DNA of 64,000 bases from Acestrorhynchus altus (GCA_034509495.1 CM067522.1:11823023-11887022), one strand, 5' to 3'; counted from the first letter of the stretch, positions 21,715 to 33,990 are shown. The notes: generated by a model not told the origin, from the letters alone. Made by a program: numbers and translations.

Positions 21715-22330
21715 TATGTGTTCGAGGGAAATATGGCCTCTCTTCTGACTCTGTCATGCCTTCCTAATTTTAAATTCTAGTCTCGAGTCCCCTGGCCCTG
21801 CCCCATAACAAGCAGCCTATTTAAATTAAATCAGAAATGGCATTGTCCATATTTCAAGCAGGTCATGTGTTCCGCGCTTTATATATTTATTTATTCAAAA
21901 GAACCAAACAGGTTGCTTCCTCTCGTAATTATCTCTTATCATTCCAAGAATGAATGTGTGTGTCAGGGGCATCTTTTCTTTCCTTTCTCTCTTGTCTTCC
22001 TGTGTTCCCTTGCCCAGGGCCCGCTCCAGCCGTCGCCGTGCGACAGTAGAGGTCATTAGTGGAAGAGGGATGAAGGCGAACTTGACTGGAGTCGCGCCTT
22101 ATCTCAGTTCTTTACACCCAGTGCTTTTGTTTCAAGGGCTTTGTTTACACCTGGCCCATTAATCAACTGGCAGGGCCTTCCTTTTTCTTCACAGGCAACA
22201 ATCAGGATGGCCCGGAAAGCATTTTAAGTGAACCACTTTGCTTAGGACAGTGAGGTCTCTGAGCTCCTTGTGTTGTATCTCTAGGCCTCGTTTCACTTTA
22301 AAATAAAGGCACCTAAACAATTCTTGACCT
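21715..22330 (+). other. Best candidate conserved non-coding island, with possible 55-nt exon
   Basis: About 600 bp of unique, balanced-composition DNA without repeats. It contains TTTAAATTAAATCAG, ATCTCTTATC (GATA type), TTTGTTTACACC (forkhead type), CCCATTAATCAAC (homeodomain type) and a GC-rich core CCGCTCCAGCCGTCGCC. A strong acceptor (pyrimidine tract then TTCTTCACAG, ending 22194) is followed by GTGAGG at 22250. A short frame starting at 22207 stops after six residues, so any transcript would be non-coding here. Enhancer or lncRNA-exon roles are inference. Confidence 0.35.
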
Positions 22331-22789
22331 GGGCATACAGTTCAGAGAATGATCTTTAATTAGATTAGGACTTTTAACTTATGTAGACCTTCTCTAGATC
22401 TGTTCTTCAGCTCCAAAGTGAACCAAAAGTGGCTGGTTTACAGCATTGCTGCAAATAATAATTCATTTTGTAGAGTATAGTTTTGGGGTTGACATTAGGG
22501 GGCATGTTTTATATGAATTAATCAACCTAATCTCTCCTGATTGATGATTACTGAATATTGATGGTATGTCTTTAGCAGTGACCTATGACTAGTGAGTGAA
22601 GATAAAAGGATAGTTGGTGCTTCTAATTAAACCCACAATGATTGTGAAGGTAATAGAGTTGCATTGTTCATAGCATAAAAGTGTTGTCAACCACATATTT
22701 ATTAATATTTATAGTTATATGTATTTATATTAACTACATATTTATTTATACGCCTACTGACAAAAAATGTACTCAGCCATATATCAGAT
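22331..22789. other. Unique spacer, nothing recognised
   Basis: AT-rich sequence, no supported structure. Confidence 0.4.
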
Positions 22790-23060
22790 CAGCATGTAAT
22801 TATGATTACAGGTATGGTCTCATTAGATTCTGGGTCTTTGCAATTTAAGTGGGCATTAAATTGCTTCCCCTGTTGCCCTCTTAAAAGGCACTTGTAGACT
22901 ACTTTTGGGTTGTGTAGCAATGCATTCAAAGACAATTTACCCAGTTGACAAACTTTGAGATGGGGCATATCATTGAATGGAGAGAAGCAAAATGGTCATT
23001 TCAATAAAGTTATAGAGTGTTCTAGGGTGTCTGCTCTTGCTAGGGACCAGAGGCATCACC
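22790..23060 (+). mobile_element. Tc1-like relic (family P), 5' fragment
   Basis: Matches the 5' part of 11130-11735: TTACAGGTATGGTCTCATTA, then a leader, then the start of the transposase region around CAGTTGACAAACTTTGAGAT and GGAGAGAAGCAAAATGGTC. It breaks off after the first DNA-binding helix region. Confidence 0.72.
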
Positions 23061-24004
23061 TGACCTGGGCATCTGTTTTTTAAAAAACAAATGCAATATT
23101 TTGTATTTTTTTACTGTCTCTCTGGACAAATCTGTGCTGTTTGGCCATATTCCACAGATTTTTTTCATCAGTCAGTGTGGACAGTGTGGAGTAAGAATTG
23201 AGTAGTGTGAGGGGCACAGACTCGATTTTAGGGCCCTTGACCACCCTTCAGTACATCCAGAGCATATCAAATGTGTTTGATTGTTTTTCCCCAATTTGAG
23301 CATAATCTAGTAATACTGGTCAGGGAACCAGTTTGAAGAAGTCCAATCAACAGCCAATGAAAAGAAAAACACAGCAAGTGGATGAAGAAAAAAAACCATG
23401 TGGTCACATTTAATATTACGTTCCACCTTAAATGATGCAGCAGCTTGATTCTGGCACGAGAATGTGTGTGATACAACAGCATCATTTAAGGTAGAAACAA
23501 AATTCATTCATGGAGCCAATATCTGCCTCTTTCGAAGGGTAGCTTCCAGTATATACTGCTTATTTCCCACCCATGACTTCAAACACATTTTTGCATTTTG
23601 AACATAATGAGCCACAAAAACAATGACTGCAGCAAGCTGTGGTACTCCCAAGAAAACATCATGCACTTGCATTGACCTCTACTTATAAATGTTTGTGACT
23701 CTCAGGTTTGGAGAGATGTGCAGTTTCAGCAGTTTGTGTGGCTGTGGAACAGCTGCAATCCATGCATTGTATTGTGAGCTGTCTTTTAGAAATCAGTACA
23801 CTTTAATTTCTGAAAGTAAGTTTGTCCCTGGCCTAAGGGAACACCGGACAATGTAACAAAATTGTCCTAATTTTTATATCAACATCCATTCAATAAATCA
23901 GCCAAAAAGTCACCCAAGTACGAGAAGTGGTTATGGTTATTAGCCATTGTTTTGAAAGCTGTTTACCGCCAAACGGAAGACTCTTAGGAACAGCTACATC
24001 ACTT
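23061..24004. other. Unique stretch, nothing recognised
   Basis: A short inverted pair around cagcatcatttaagg (23477) and aaatgatgcagcagc (23428) is noted. No frame or transposon signature. Confidence 0.4.
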
Positions 24005-24258
24005 CCTATGCTCATGACAGAGCAGTAAACATGTACGGGAAAGCATTTAAATTGGGTTTTAATTAAGTGAATTTTAGCTGTTTTTTGAGCTGGATTACTC
24101 AATAATCATTGTGTGATGAGACCACCATTAGTAGATAAGATTAAGTCTTGTTATGATGTGTGCATCATGTTTGTAGTTTGCTCTCATTTTGAAATATGAA
24201 GCCTAGAACACAGCATGTAACTGCCCGCTAAGTGCATATCTCGGGTTCTAAGAGTTAA
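24005..24258 (+). mobile_element. Repeat family F1, copy ending on TTAA
   Basis: Shares ACAGAGCAGTAAACATG, TTTTAATTAAGTGAATTTTA, AGCTGGATTACTCAATAAT, an atgatgtgtgcatcat block, AACTGCCCGCTAAGTGCA and the terminus GGTTCTAAGAGTTAA (24244-24258). The left half of the family is missing or too diverged. Confidence 0.7.
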
Positions 24259-24548
24259 TGCCCAGCTACAGGCAAACAGCACATTTCACACGGAATGAAA
24301 TGTGTTTCCATACGTGTGGGTATGCAAAACTCAATGATAGTTTGTGTGGAAAAAAAGAATTATAGTGCAGTAGGCAGTCAGTCTTGTGATTTCAATTGTA
24401 TGAGATGTAATAGAGTTAATATTCATTGTAAAATCATTGACATTTTGGATGAATGCGTGTGAGAAAGAGTATGTTTGTGTGAGCAAAAAAGACAGAGGCA
24501 GAGGAATAAAATGGCTCTTAGTTGTGTAACTCAGTTAAAGCATGCACT

Positions 24549-24551
<3 letters not shown>

Positions 24552-24590
<39 letters not shown>
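24552..24590. repeat. (TG)n microsatellite
   Basis: A TG array of about 39 bp followed by TAGTGTG slips to about 24606. Confidence 0.95.
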
Positions 24591-24593
<3 letters not shown>

Positions 24594-24813
24594 TGTGTAG
24601 TGTGTGGCACACTACAGGAGCTGTGTAGTAATGCATGGAGCAGCATAATTGCATTGCTCGTGCATTCATCAATGAGAATATAGAGCTTGCACTGAAATGA
24701 ATTGAATTATTTGGCGGGCTGAACAAAGAGATGTGCATTCAGTTTGTGTGTAATTTATCGTTGAGAGGAGAAGTAGGCAGGGATGTGGGGGATGGGCAAG
24801 AGAGAGCATGAGC

Positions 24814-24814
<1 letters not shown>

Positions 24815-24851
<37 letters not shown>
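24815..24851. repeat. (GA)n microsatellite
   Basis: A GA array of about 37 bp. Confidence 0.95.
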
Positions 24852-24854
<3 letters not shown>

Positions 24855-24920
24855 GATCAACAGGCTTGACACCTTCAGCCCACTTTTCAAGGCATTCACA
24901 TGTTTGGAATGTCTACACTT

Positions 24921-24921
<1 letters not shown>

Positions 24922-24968
<47 letters not shown>
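24922..24968. repeat. (TG)n microsatellite
   Basis: A TG array of about 47 bp. Confidence 0.95.
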
Positions 24969-24969
<1 letters not shown>

Positions 24970-25317
24970 TGCATATGCGTGGGTGTTGGCCTTTACAGGC
25001 ATGCAAGCCTCATCAGTGTGGCATATCTATCCAACTCTGAAGTGCTTTTGACTTTTCCAATAGAACACACTGTAGTGTATCTTCAGTGTCATAATCTATG
25101 CTGGGTAACTGACTGCATGTAAACTACAGTATGATTTTTTTTCATGGTATTTGATCAATTTGCCTTAAACTTGAATTTTAGTTTTGGGTTTGAAGCATTT
25201 TTCAGAATCTTGTGCACCTAGAGGACAGATTCTGCAGGTGCCTTATCCATCAAACCCAAATGTCAGCATAGTTGTGTGACATCTATTCCAGTATACAAAA
25301 TATCACCCAGCACTGAT

Positions 25318-25800
25318 TTAACTCTTAGAACCCAATATCTGTGGGCAGTTGCATGCTGTTTTCTAGGCTTCTTATCTCAAAATCAGAGTAACTTATAGAC
25401 ATGAAACACATATCACAACAAACTACAATACCCTGTCTAGTCGATTGTATCATTTGTGTGATTAATTTTCAGTGAGTAATATGTTTGGGGCACAACTAAA
25501 ATTTATTAGTTTCCAACTGAATTAAATCCCATTTTAAATACCAAAGTCATCTTCAAGTGCATGTTTACTGCTCTGTCCACATGTTCATGCTCAACCAGCA
25601 AGTCTGACTTATCAGTGAGAGGGGTGGGGCAAATGACAACACTGACTCAGGTATTTGGTTTTAGTTGGAAAAGGAGAGGGAAGGGGCCAGTTTGCTCTCT
25701 TTCCATGCTCACACGGTGTTCAAATTTCAAAATAAAAGCTCTGAGGAGGGATAATACTGATACACACAAAAACAATAAATGACATCCAGGTTTATTTTTT
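25318..25800 (-). mobile_element. Repeat family F1, near-full inverted copy
   Basis: Begins TTAACTCTTAGAACCC at 25318, the inverse of the family's right end. It is collinear on the minus strand with 20323-20786 through GGGCAGTTGCATG, TCCAACTGAATTAAATCC, CATGTTTACTGCTCTGTCC and the gtgttcaaattt block. The far end near 25800 has lost a recognisable TTAA. Confidence 0.7.
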
Positions 25801-26059
25801 TTTAGAACACTGTCCAAAGTATTTCAGAGTACTTATTATTATCATTAATATCCATTTCAATCTAAATCATTACACATAACTCCTTCCATTTGTTGCTAAA
25901 AAATAGTAAAGTAATCTAAAGTAAAAAATGTAAAGTTTTTTCAGTCTTTTTAAGCCAAAAAAATGTAAATGTGAAGTAAATTCTTCATCATAACATGGTC
26001 AAATCCATAAGAAATATAAATTCTATTAATATTTCTCATTTTCAACAAAAGCCAAATCA

Positions 26060-27110
26060 AACAAGTTAGATGGTAATATTAAACTTGCTCTTTAATGTGT
26101 TGAGGAAAAAATGCCCCCCTTGTGCTGCAACCAAATGTTTTCAGTTGATTAGTCCTGCACATTGGCTTGGTGCAATTTTAGCCCATTTCTTCCATACAAA
26201 ACAATTTAACTTCTGTCATGTTGGTGAGTTTCCTCCCAAGTACAGCTTGCTTTCAGGTTCTTCCACAACATTTCAATTTTATTAAAGCCATGCCTTTCAC
26301 TTGGCCATTCCAAAATTTCATCATTACTCTTTATTCATTCTTTGGTAGAATGATTTGCGTGCTTGTGGTTATTGTCTTGCTACATGTTCTCCCAAGATTC
26401 AGCTCACAGAGATGTCCTGACGTTTTCCTTTAGAATTCACTAGTATAATTCAGAATTTATTTTTCCATCAGTTATGGCAAACATTTCTGGTCCAAATGCA
26501 GCAAAACAGGTCTAAACTACCACCACCATGTTTCACAGCTGGAATGCAGTGTTTTCCTTTCCACACACAAAATGATTCTCATTTAAACCAAAAAGAATAT
26601 ATTTTGGTCTCATTTATCCTCAAAACATTGTTCTAAAAGCCTTCTGGCTTGTCCATGTAATTGTTAACAAATTGCAGATGGGCAGCAAAGTTCTTTTTGG
26701 AGAGCTGTTGCATTTCTCCTTGTAACCTTGTCCCCTCACACCATTTATGTTCATTTCTCACTTGATAGTGAACTCATGAACATTAACATCAGCCAATGTG
26801 AGAAAGCCTTTAGTTTAACCTTTAACTTACCTTGGGTTCCTTTGTGATGTCAATTATTCTTGGCATCATTCGAGGGTAACAAGGATCTGGAATTTCTCCA
26901 TTTGTTCACAATCTGTCTGACTGTGGATTGGTGGAGTCCGAATTCTTTAGGGATGGGTTTTATAATTTTTTCCAGTCTGATGAGGTTCAACAACTCTTCT
27001 GAGCTCCTCATAAATCTTCTTTGTTTGTGCCATGATACACGTCAACAAATGTGTTGTGAAGATCAGACTAAGAAAGGGTGACGAAATAAGAAAGGGTGTC
27101 CACTCACACA
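26060..27110 (-). mobile_element. Tc1-like transposon relic, reverse orientation
   Basis: On the minus strand the transposase starts at about 27034 (MAQTKKIYEELRRVVEPHQ, a helix-turn-helix start). It then continues in other frames with a QSTVRQIV-type helix near 26930, a DKPEGF segment near 26660, and the first catalytic box near 26610 reading NETK where active relatives have DETK, so the Asp is lost. A GGG-type loop lies near 26525. Several stops and frameshifts are present. The ends are not well defined. Confidence 0.82.
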
Positions 27111-27990
27111 TGATACAGAGACATGTAATATTCACATATTCATTTTCCTGAATATTATAAATAAATTACATGCAATATCATTAATTTGATTCTCATTGTT
27201 GACTCTTAAATCTAAATCTGATGAAGATTTTATGCAGAAATATGGAAAGTTCAAGCATATGTGTAACAGTGGGCAATAGCTGAAAAACAAACAAACAAAC
27301 AAAAAAACAAGCAAGAAATATTCAATACTGAGAGCATTAATATGGAAGTAAATTGATGTGCTTAATATGTGTGTAGACTTCTTTAGTTTAGAGTGGCTTT
27401 GGATGTTGCTCAGTAAATTAGACAGGAACTATCTATTTTATTAGATATTTAGAAGAAACACACCTTGAAAAATAACATCTTAAAGATGAACAAACACGTA
27501 TAAATACCATGTTTGAATGTTGAACATTGCCGAGATCCCTCACTCTCCTTCTCTTCTCCATGTTTTAAAGTAAAAGGCCCTATGGAAAGAGATAAGAGAA
27601 AGACAGGAAGAGGTAGAAAATCCATTTTCCCAATACCACCCTACTGCTTTCCTTCCCATTGACTGCTGTTCTTGCCACTGGCTGTGACCCATTGATCTCC
27701 TCCCCTAAACATCATCTGAAAATCCATTCGGAGAAAAGGGCAACTCACAGAAGAGGAACACACATTGTGTTTCTTTCACACAAACACACACACACAGCGA
27801 GAGACGGAGGGTGTGTGTGTGTGTGTGTATATATGCATGTCTAAAAGAGTGTGTTTGAGGAAGAATATGAAGTTGATGTGTTTAGTTCTTGCTGTTTTTT
27901 TTTCCATTCTGTTAAATGTATATTTATGGTTATCATGTATGTGGCAAACTTGACGATGTTTATTGTGTTATTGTGTGCAGTATTGTTTAC
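27111..27990. other. AT-rich spacer with small simple repeats
   Basis: Contains a short AAAC run (27283-27305) and short AC/TG runs around 27780-27830. No coding evidence. Confidence 0.45.
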
Positions 27991-27991
27991 A

Positions 27992-28709
27992 TACACCAAT
28001 CAACCATAAAATTATGACCACCTCCTTTTCTGCTCTCACTGTGTATTTTATCAGCTCCTCTCACTCTACAGGAGCACTCTGTATTGCACAGACTGTAGTC
28101 CATCTGTTATTCTGTGTAAATTGTTGTAGTGTGTGTTGCACTGGCGCAAGTGTTTAAATACTGTGTCCACTCACTGTCCAGTCTACTAGATAATCATATC
28201 TAGTTGGTCCACCTTGTAGATGTACAATCAGATGTACAAGGGAGAAGTTCATCTGTTTCTGCACAGTTTGTGTTGGTCATCCTCTAGTCCTTCATCAGTG
28301 CTCACAGGACGGTGCCCACAGGATGCTGTTGGCTGGATATTTCTGGCTGGTGGATTATTCCCATTCCAGCTGTGACACTGTGGAGTTTAAATGCTCCAGC
28401 AGCACTACTCTGTCTGATCCACTCTTACCAGCACAACATATACTGTACTAACACATTACCAACATGTCACATTCTCTGCAGTGAGAATGATCCACCACCC
28501 ACACAATTCCTGCTCTGTAGTGGTCCTTTGGGGCCTTGACCATTGAACAACGGGGTGAAATGAGGCTTGAAAAAGTATGCAGAGAAATAGATGGACTACA
28601 GTCAGTAACGATAGAAGTACAAGTGCTCCTGTTTGGTAAGAGGAGCACATAAAATGGACAAGGAGTGTAGAAACAAAGGTCATAATGTTATGGCTGATTA
28701 ATCTATACT
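27992..28709. mobile_element. Complete near-palindromic Tc1/mariner-type miniature element (about 718 bp)
   Basis: The left end ATCAACCATAAAATTATGAC and the right end, read inverted as ATCAGCCATAACATTATGAC, form terminal inverted repeats. The arms continue to pair internally: AGACTGTAGTCCATCTGTTA at 28089-28108 pairs with the agatggactacagtca block near 28590-28605, and AGGAGCACT pairs with agtgctcct. The whole unit is therefore a large imperfect hairpin with no open frame. Partial copies lie at 1-411 and 49738-50036. It is probably mobilised in trans by a Tc1-like transposase. Confidence 0.85.
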
Positions 28710-29344
28710 GTTTTAGCAGTCTCTCTATTTTTTAGCTCACCAGTGGACTCCTCAAGGCGTGCCTGGAGGTTACAGCAAAAGAGAGTATAAGGAGGTGTAG
28801 AATGGTGTGGTGTGTATGTGTAATGTATCAGGTCTACGCAAACCACACTACTAATCCCTGGAGTCTATAATGCACTACAGAGAGCCATACAAAATCCATA
28901 TACATAGAAACTTGTTTTCATATTATGTCGCAGGGTCACATGTGTCTCATATGTAAATAATTATAGTGTATGCAGTAATAATCCTAGGGATTTCCTTCAG
29001 TATAAACACATATTTTTCTTATACTGTGTATTTTCAGCTGAAATTGTTCCTTTAGTTGAAATGTTTGTGTGACTGAACAGAAGGGCTACTCTTGGAAAGG
29101 AATATGATAAGCAAATAAATGTATATATTAACCACAAAATAGAGATATTGATTATTAAATTACTTTTCTGACAGTATTTGCCAAGATTTAAATATGTTAC
29201 TTAGCAGAGAAGTGTGTATGTGTAAATATGTATTTTATGCAGAAAAAAAGCCTTTTATTAAAATAGGAACAAAAAAAGAGCAATCTGGAACCATTTTCCA
29301 GTCCAGCCTGGAAATATTGCATTTATTGAAATATTTTGAATTTC
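28710..29344. other. Unique spacer, nothing recognised
   Basis: AT-rich, no supported structure. Confidence 0.4.
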
Positions 29345-29676
29345 AATATATTTAGGTTTAAATCCCAGATCATGCTGCTTACCATCGGCAGCCAAGTCAG
29401 AGAGAGCAAAATGGCCATGGTAGATGGCACGCTCTCCCAACATCACATCCTGAATGATGCTGCCCGACACAGGCATCTGTTAGCCATTGCATCAAAGTTG
29501 GAAACCAGCTGGGGATGCTTTTTTCCAAGCGTATTGGTCGCAGTTTGAAAAGAGGTGGTGGCTGACTTCACATGTATTGGAGGTAACATGTGCTTATCTT
29601 CACTCTCCTAATGTCTGCAGCACAGGGGGAGATTCCCAATGAGGTTGGGTCATTGGGTTACTGGAAAAAAAAAAAA
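29345..29676 (+). mobile_element. tRNA-type SINE (family S-A)
   Basis: A B-box-like GGTTTAAATCC (29355-29365) near the head is followed by TGCTGCTTACCATCGGCAGC, a body with TGACTTCACATGTATTGGAGG and a tail ending in a run of A (29664-29676). It is collinear with 35805-36170 at moderate divergence. The head lacks a recognisable A-box, so it is probably 5'-truncated. It would have been a Pol III transcript copied by a partner LINE. Confidence 0.75.
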
Positions 29677-30359
29677 CTAAACAAAGAAATATTAAGAAAA
29701 GTTATGAAATACTTCAGCACTATTTCGACATAAATATTCAAAATTAGAAAGATTAGAAAGATTAGATTCTGCTGAAGCTCATGTGTATTCAACTCTCAGG
29801 TGGATCTAAACTGCAGATACTTTTGCAGAAACTCATCTTACCATGCCAGCGTAGCTTCAAATTTCAATTTTTTTTTATTTTTGTGTATGATTGTATCATT
29901 TTTGCAAGTGATCTAGGGGACTTGGACTCCACTGTAGGTAGACGATTATAGAGTATTGTTTCCCTAAATGTAAGTACCTAATGTGTTGTAATGTAAGGAT
30001 CCACAGAATATATGGCAACCAAATTTTTATTTTTTTTTTGCCTCAAAATGGCAAAAAAGAGCTTCTGGTGTTCAAATAAGTGACTGAAACATTTATATAA
30101 AACAATGATATTGTTGATTAGTATTCAGCCTTCAGACAAGTGTAATTTTGTTTTCTTTTTTTAAACAAATCAACACATTTTGCATAAGAGGTTTTGTTAA
30201 AAACACACAAGATTGCGACCTTTTTGTTGGTATTGATGTAGATGTAACTTGTCTCGGGATAACTGAAATGAAGGACAATTTCGTAAACACACTCATTCAA
30301 ACAGTTTTGACCTGCATACACATGCTAAAATAATACGACAATCTATACTATGTCACCGA
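29677..30359. other. Unique AT-rich stretch, nothing recognised
   Basis: Two opposing short frames at 30118-30333 overlap each other and have no domain. Confidence 0.4.
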
Positions 30360-30760
30360 TTTGTCAACCTTCTTTATGGAAATGACTGTGTTGAATGATT
30401 GTGTTTCTTGATTGAGACGATTGCAAAGGCACTTCCTTCCCTGTCTACTCCAGTATTAAAAAGGAACAAAGAATGTGTTAAAAGACAAGCTCAATCACAT
30501 TCTGAGCGTTAGAGGAAATCATGGTGCTCTTTCTCCACATTTATTTACTCACTTTTAACCACTTGCATGAACAAAAGGTTGTTTAAAGAATCCAGCCTGC
30601 TTTTCTTCAATGTTCAACCTTTCATAGGGCCGTGACATTTGATATGAAGGAATGTCAGAAATGTTCAGAACATATAGACTTCATGACACAGTCAGAGGAG
30701 TTAAAGAGTCTCCATGGCATTTACATTCCATAACAATTTAGGAATTATTTTTATGCAAAG
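30360..30760. other. Candidate conserved non-coding block
   Basis: Unique sequence with TTCTTGATTGAGACGATTGC, AAAAAGGAACAAAGAATG (Sox-type core) and GGAAATCATGG. No repeat or coding signature. Inferred from texture. Confidence 0.22.
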
Positions 30761-30936
30761 TTGGATAAATGGGTGGGTGAGATAAGGTCTGATTTTAGTA
30801 ATGCACAAGAAATGTGTTTTTCCTTAAAACATCTGTCAGTAATGCAAAATATAATGATTTATGTAACTTGTGAAATTTATATTTTACTTTCAAAATATCT
30901 TGTAAATATCCATTAATGAAGTATATAATACAGACA

Positions 30937-31130
30937 TAGATGTAAAGTGTTTTTAATCCTTATGCAGAAAAAGGTACAAGCAAGTAAAGTTTTGATCTAA
31001 ACATGGTCAAAATACAAATTTGAGTAACAATATCTGAGTGAAAATAACAATATCTTGCATGTTTCTGGCATTTTTGTAAAAAAAAGTAGGTCAGATTATG
31101 AAAATATCCCACAGAATTGGCCAAGCTACT
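30937..31130 (+). repeat. Dispersed repeat family B, copy 2
   Basis: Shares ATGTAAAGTGTTTTTAATCC, a CATGGTCAAAATA block, ATAACAATATCTTGCATG, the agtaggtcagattatg block and aattggcc with the other copies, in the same order. Confidence 0.6.
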
Positions 31131-31854
31131 TAAAGGAAATTAAAATATTATTAAAATATTTTAAAATCACTTATAAAAATATAGGCAACTACAGGCATCC
31201 AAACCTGTTTATCTTTGTTGAAATGGAAATGCCTGTTTAAAAATGTGAACTCTTTCACTGAAATCCTGAAGCTTCTCATGGAAAACACCAGCACATTGGT
31301 TGGTTTCTCTTTTTGCCAGGAGAAATACTACATAACCCATCTGTGGTTTCACACGTCAAACCACAGCCATAAATCCAGAGTAGTGATTTGAGGGAATAAA
31401 ACAATTCGAAACCAAAGATAGCACACAACAAAGGAGACATTTTCCTGGTTTCCTGTAAGGATTCCATTTTTGTTTAGTTAAGCCACAGCTCACAAACATA
31501 CTGCATGGGGCAAAAAGAGGAGGTGGAGCTGAACACAAAGACAGAAGACAATGGCATGATCAGAACCTGCTTGTTTTAGTACATTTTTCTGCTTAGAGAT
31601 GCCCAGACTCTCAGAGGAAAAACGAAAGTTTAGTTTAGAGTTAGGGTGACATTACTGAAATTAAGACTAGGTTCACAATTTAGCCTTTTGATGATGGCCA
31701 AAGAAATATGATGTGAAAATTTTGGTGAAGTGCACAGTCAAAACTTTAAATTGATGGAATATTTTCAGATATATACCTGCATATCGCCAAAAAGGCAACT
31801 TTACAGGACACGTCAAAATGTTCTTAAATTTAATTGAAAGTTAGTGTAAATCAG
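31131..31854. other. Unique spacer, nothing recognised
   Basis: No supported structure. Confidence 0.4.
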
Positions 31855-31985
31855 AGTAATTAAAAGTAATGTTAGAGCATTTCTATTGGTCTTTTCATCC
31901 AGAATAATGTACACAGTACACAGAACAGTTGTAGGTTTCAAACCATAAATAAATCTAAAAATGGACCAAAATGGAGAAAGATTAG
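31855..31985 (+). repeat. Dispersed repeat family C, copy 3
   Basis: Contains aattaaaagtaatgttag followed by the GAGCATTTCTATTGGTC core (31872-31890), then diverges from copy 1. Confidence 0.4.
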
Positions 31986-32189
31986 ACATGGGTTTCAATG
32001 GAAAACAGTTATATATTTCCTATTTAACAACATATATAAAATACAAAAGACATATTATTACATATTCATGTCGGGCAGACTGCATTATTGTTGAATATAG
32101 GAACTAATATTGGTGCACAGTAGTAACAGATATGTAATATACTGTTTATTACACTTGGTGTATTTGACACTATATAAAAGACAATGTGT

Positions 32190-32400
32190 GTGCGCTGACT
32201 GTCAGTGGTGTTCTGGGGCTGTGTACTAACCAATGATCCGGTCAGTCATCCGCTCTCTGTGCCTCTCCAGAATCTTGCTCAGTCACATATTTGCAGGGTG
32301 AGTGTATTGCTTCTCTTCTAGTACAACTAATTAGTCACAGCTGAAACTGTACGAAGGCGCCGCTAGCACAACCCGTCGCACAGGGTGCAATTATCTTCCC
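32190..32400. other. Candidate conserved non-coding block
   Basis: Unique, fairly GC-rich sequence with ACTAACCAATGATCCGG, CAACTAATTAGTCACAGC and a CpG segment GAAGGCGCCGCTAGC. It ends at an AC array. Possible enhancer; unproven. Confidence 0.28.
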
Positions 32401-32420
32401 CTCATTTGCTTACACACACA

Positions 32421-32423
<3 letters not shown>

Positions 32424-32499
<76 letters not shown>
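32424..32499. repeat. (AC)n microsatellite
   Basis: A perfect CA array of about 76 bp. Confidence 0.96.
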
Positions 32500-32500
<1 letters not shown>

Positions 32501-32519
32501 AACATGCACACATTCCTGA

Positions 32520-32740
32520 GGTGTTCCCTCCTCCCACAAATGTCACCAGTAAATGCTTCTTTTAATTGCATTGGCATTGAGATGCATAGTTAAAGCAAAC
32601 CCCAGTTTATTTTTGAAAGATGTCAGGAGGTGCTTCAGCACTAGGCTCTGCTTAGGAATGTAAAAGCAACTTGATTTTTATTCAGACGTCTCAAATAAAA
32701 CCACTAATTGTAATCCTTCCATAATTACTAGCCGTCTAAC
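32520..32740. other. Candidate conserved non-coding block
   Basis: Unique sequence with TTTTAATTGCATTGGC, CCACTAATTGTAATCC and CCATAATTACTAGCC. Together with 32190-32400 it forms one island split by the AC array. Role inferred. Confidence 0.27.
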
Positions 32741-33703
32741 ATATATACTGTATGTACAGTATACTGTAATACATCATATTATGTATGTGTGGAAGCAGTT
32801 TGGTTATATTAGTGATTACTGATCTAATAACTCCATAATAACTCAATCCGTTTCATGTTATATTACATTCGTAATGTGGTGGACATTGTTTCAAAACTCC
32901 TTAGAGGTCTAGATGCAATACTGTTTAAATGTACTCCTGTAGTTTATATAGTTAAACAATTGATTAAATTTAAAATGTAACATATTGTATATTTTTTGTG
33001 ATCGTTGTATTTGTTTTGAGTAAGTGGTAAAACATTATGGATGTGTTTTTTTAATCAAATTCAAATCACAATAAAAACAACTTTTCAACCAATGCAATAC
33101 CAGCTTACAAGTTTACAAACTGTACTTTCACATTCATTGAGATAAAAAGCAATTTCTAGGATAGACATTAAACATCTTTAATGTAAGAATGAGGCACAGC
33201 CTGAAAAATTAACACACAAAAAAAAAAAACATTTTCAAATGAATGGCCAAAACCAATGCTTCATGCCACTTTATGGTCTTGCTCATTTTCTCTTTCTCCC
33301 TTAGCCAGTCAATTTGAAGAAATTCCAAAGGATTCCTAAGGAATTCCTAATTTACTCGAATCAATTGGCTACTTGTTAGGCCCAAGTGGCCAATATCGGG
33401 GAACTGTTTGGACTGGCTGATAATATCTAAGCCTAATTGGCTATGAGACCAAACATAACCTTATTGACTTGTTTTATGGTGAACAGAATGTTATCATGCT
33501 AACTGAGCAAATGTAACCCAGCGTCTTTCTGCCGATTCACAATAGGAACAACAGTAACATTTGAAATAATCAGACTGACTGATTAACAGTTGTTGAATTA
33601 TTGAATATTGAAGTGTTCATTTATACATGTAGCCCTCAGAGCAAATTGAAGAATGTATTTGATTGTTTTCCATTTTAATATAATACAGAATAAACCTGTT
33701 AAG
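32741..33703. other. AT-rich unique stretch, nothing recognised
   Basis: Contains a small internal duplication: gattcctaag and gaattcctaa at 33329-33348. No transposon or coding signature. Confidence 0.4.
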
Positions 33704-33990
33704 TGCAGCCATGGCCTGCTGGTTAGGGAACCAGCCTTGTGTCAAGAAAGTTGCTGGTTTGATTCACTGAACAGGCAGAAATACCCTTCAGCGTGGCATT
33801 TAACTCCCCAGTTGCTCCACAGGTGTAATCAATAAGGTTGCCAACCCCTCCGGCCATGTGTGCTCACTTCCCCCCTAGGTGTGTGAATGTGTGTTTTTCA
33901 CTACATAAATGGGTTAAAAGTGTAGGACTAATTCCTGTGTGCAAGTGCCGTGGGTCTATGTGCACATTTGTCCAGCTGAAACTCAGACAG
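33704..33990 (+). mobile_element. tRNA-derived SINE (family S-B), with A and B boxes
   Basis: The head shows a Pol III A-box-like TGGCCTGCTGG (33712-33722) and a B-box-like GGTTTGATTC (33756-33765) at tRNA-like spacing. It does not fold as a functional tRNA. The body includes CCCCAGTTGCTCCACAGG and a tail with TAAATGGGTTAAAAG. A second, shorter copy follows at 34038. Confidence 0.7.

Noticed and set aside
33704..33777. tRNA gene
   Set aside because: A and B boxes are present, but no cloverleaf, anticodon stem or acceptor pairing is evident. The sequence continues into a SINE body.
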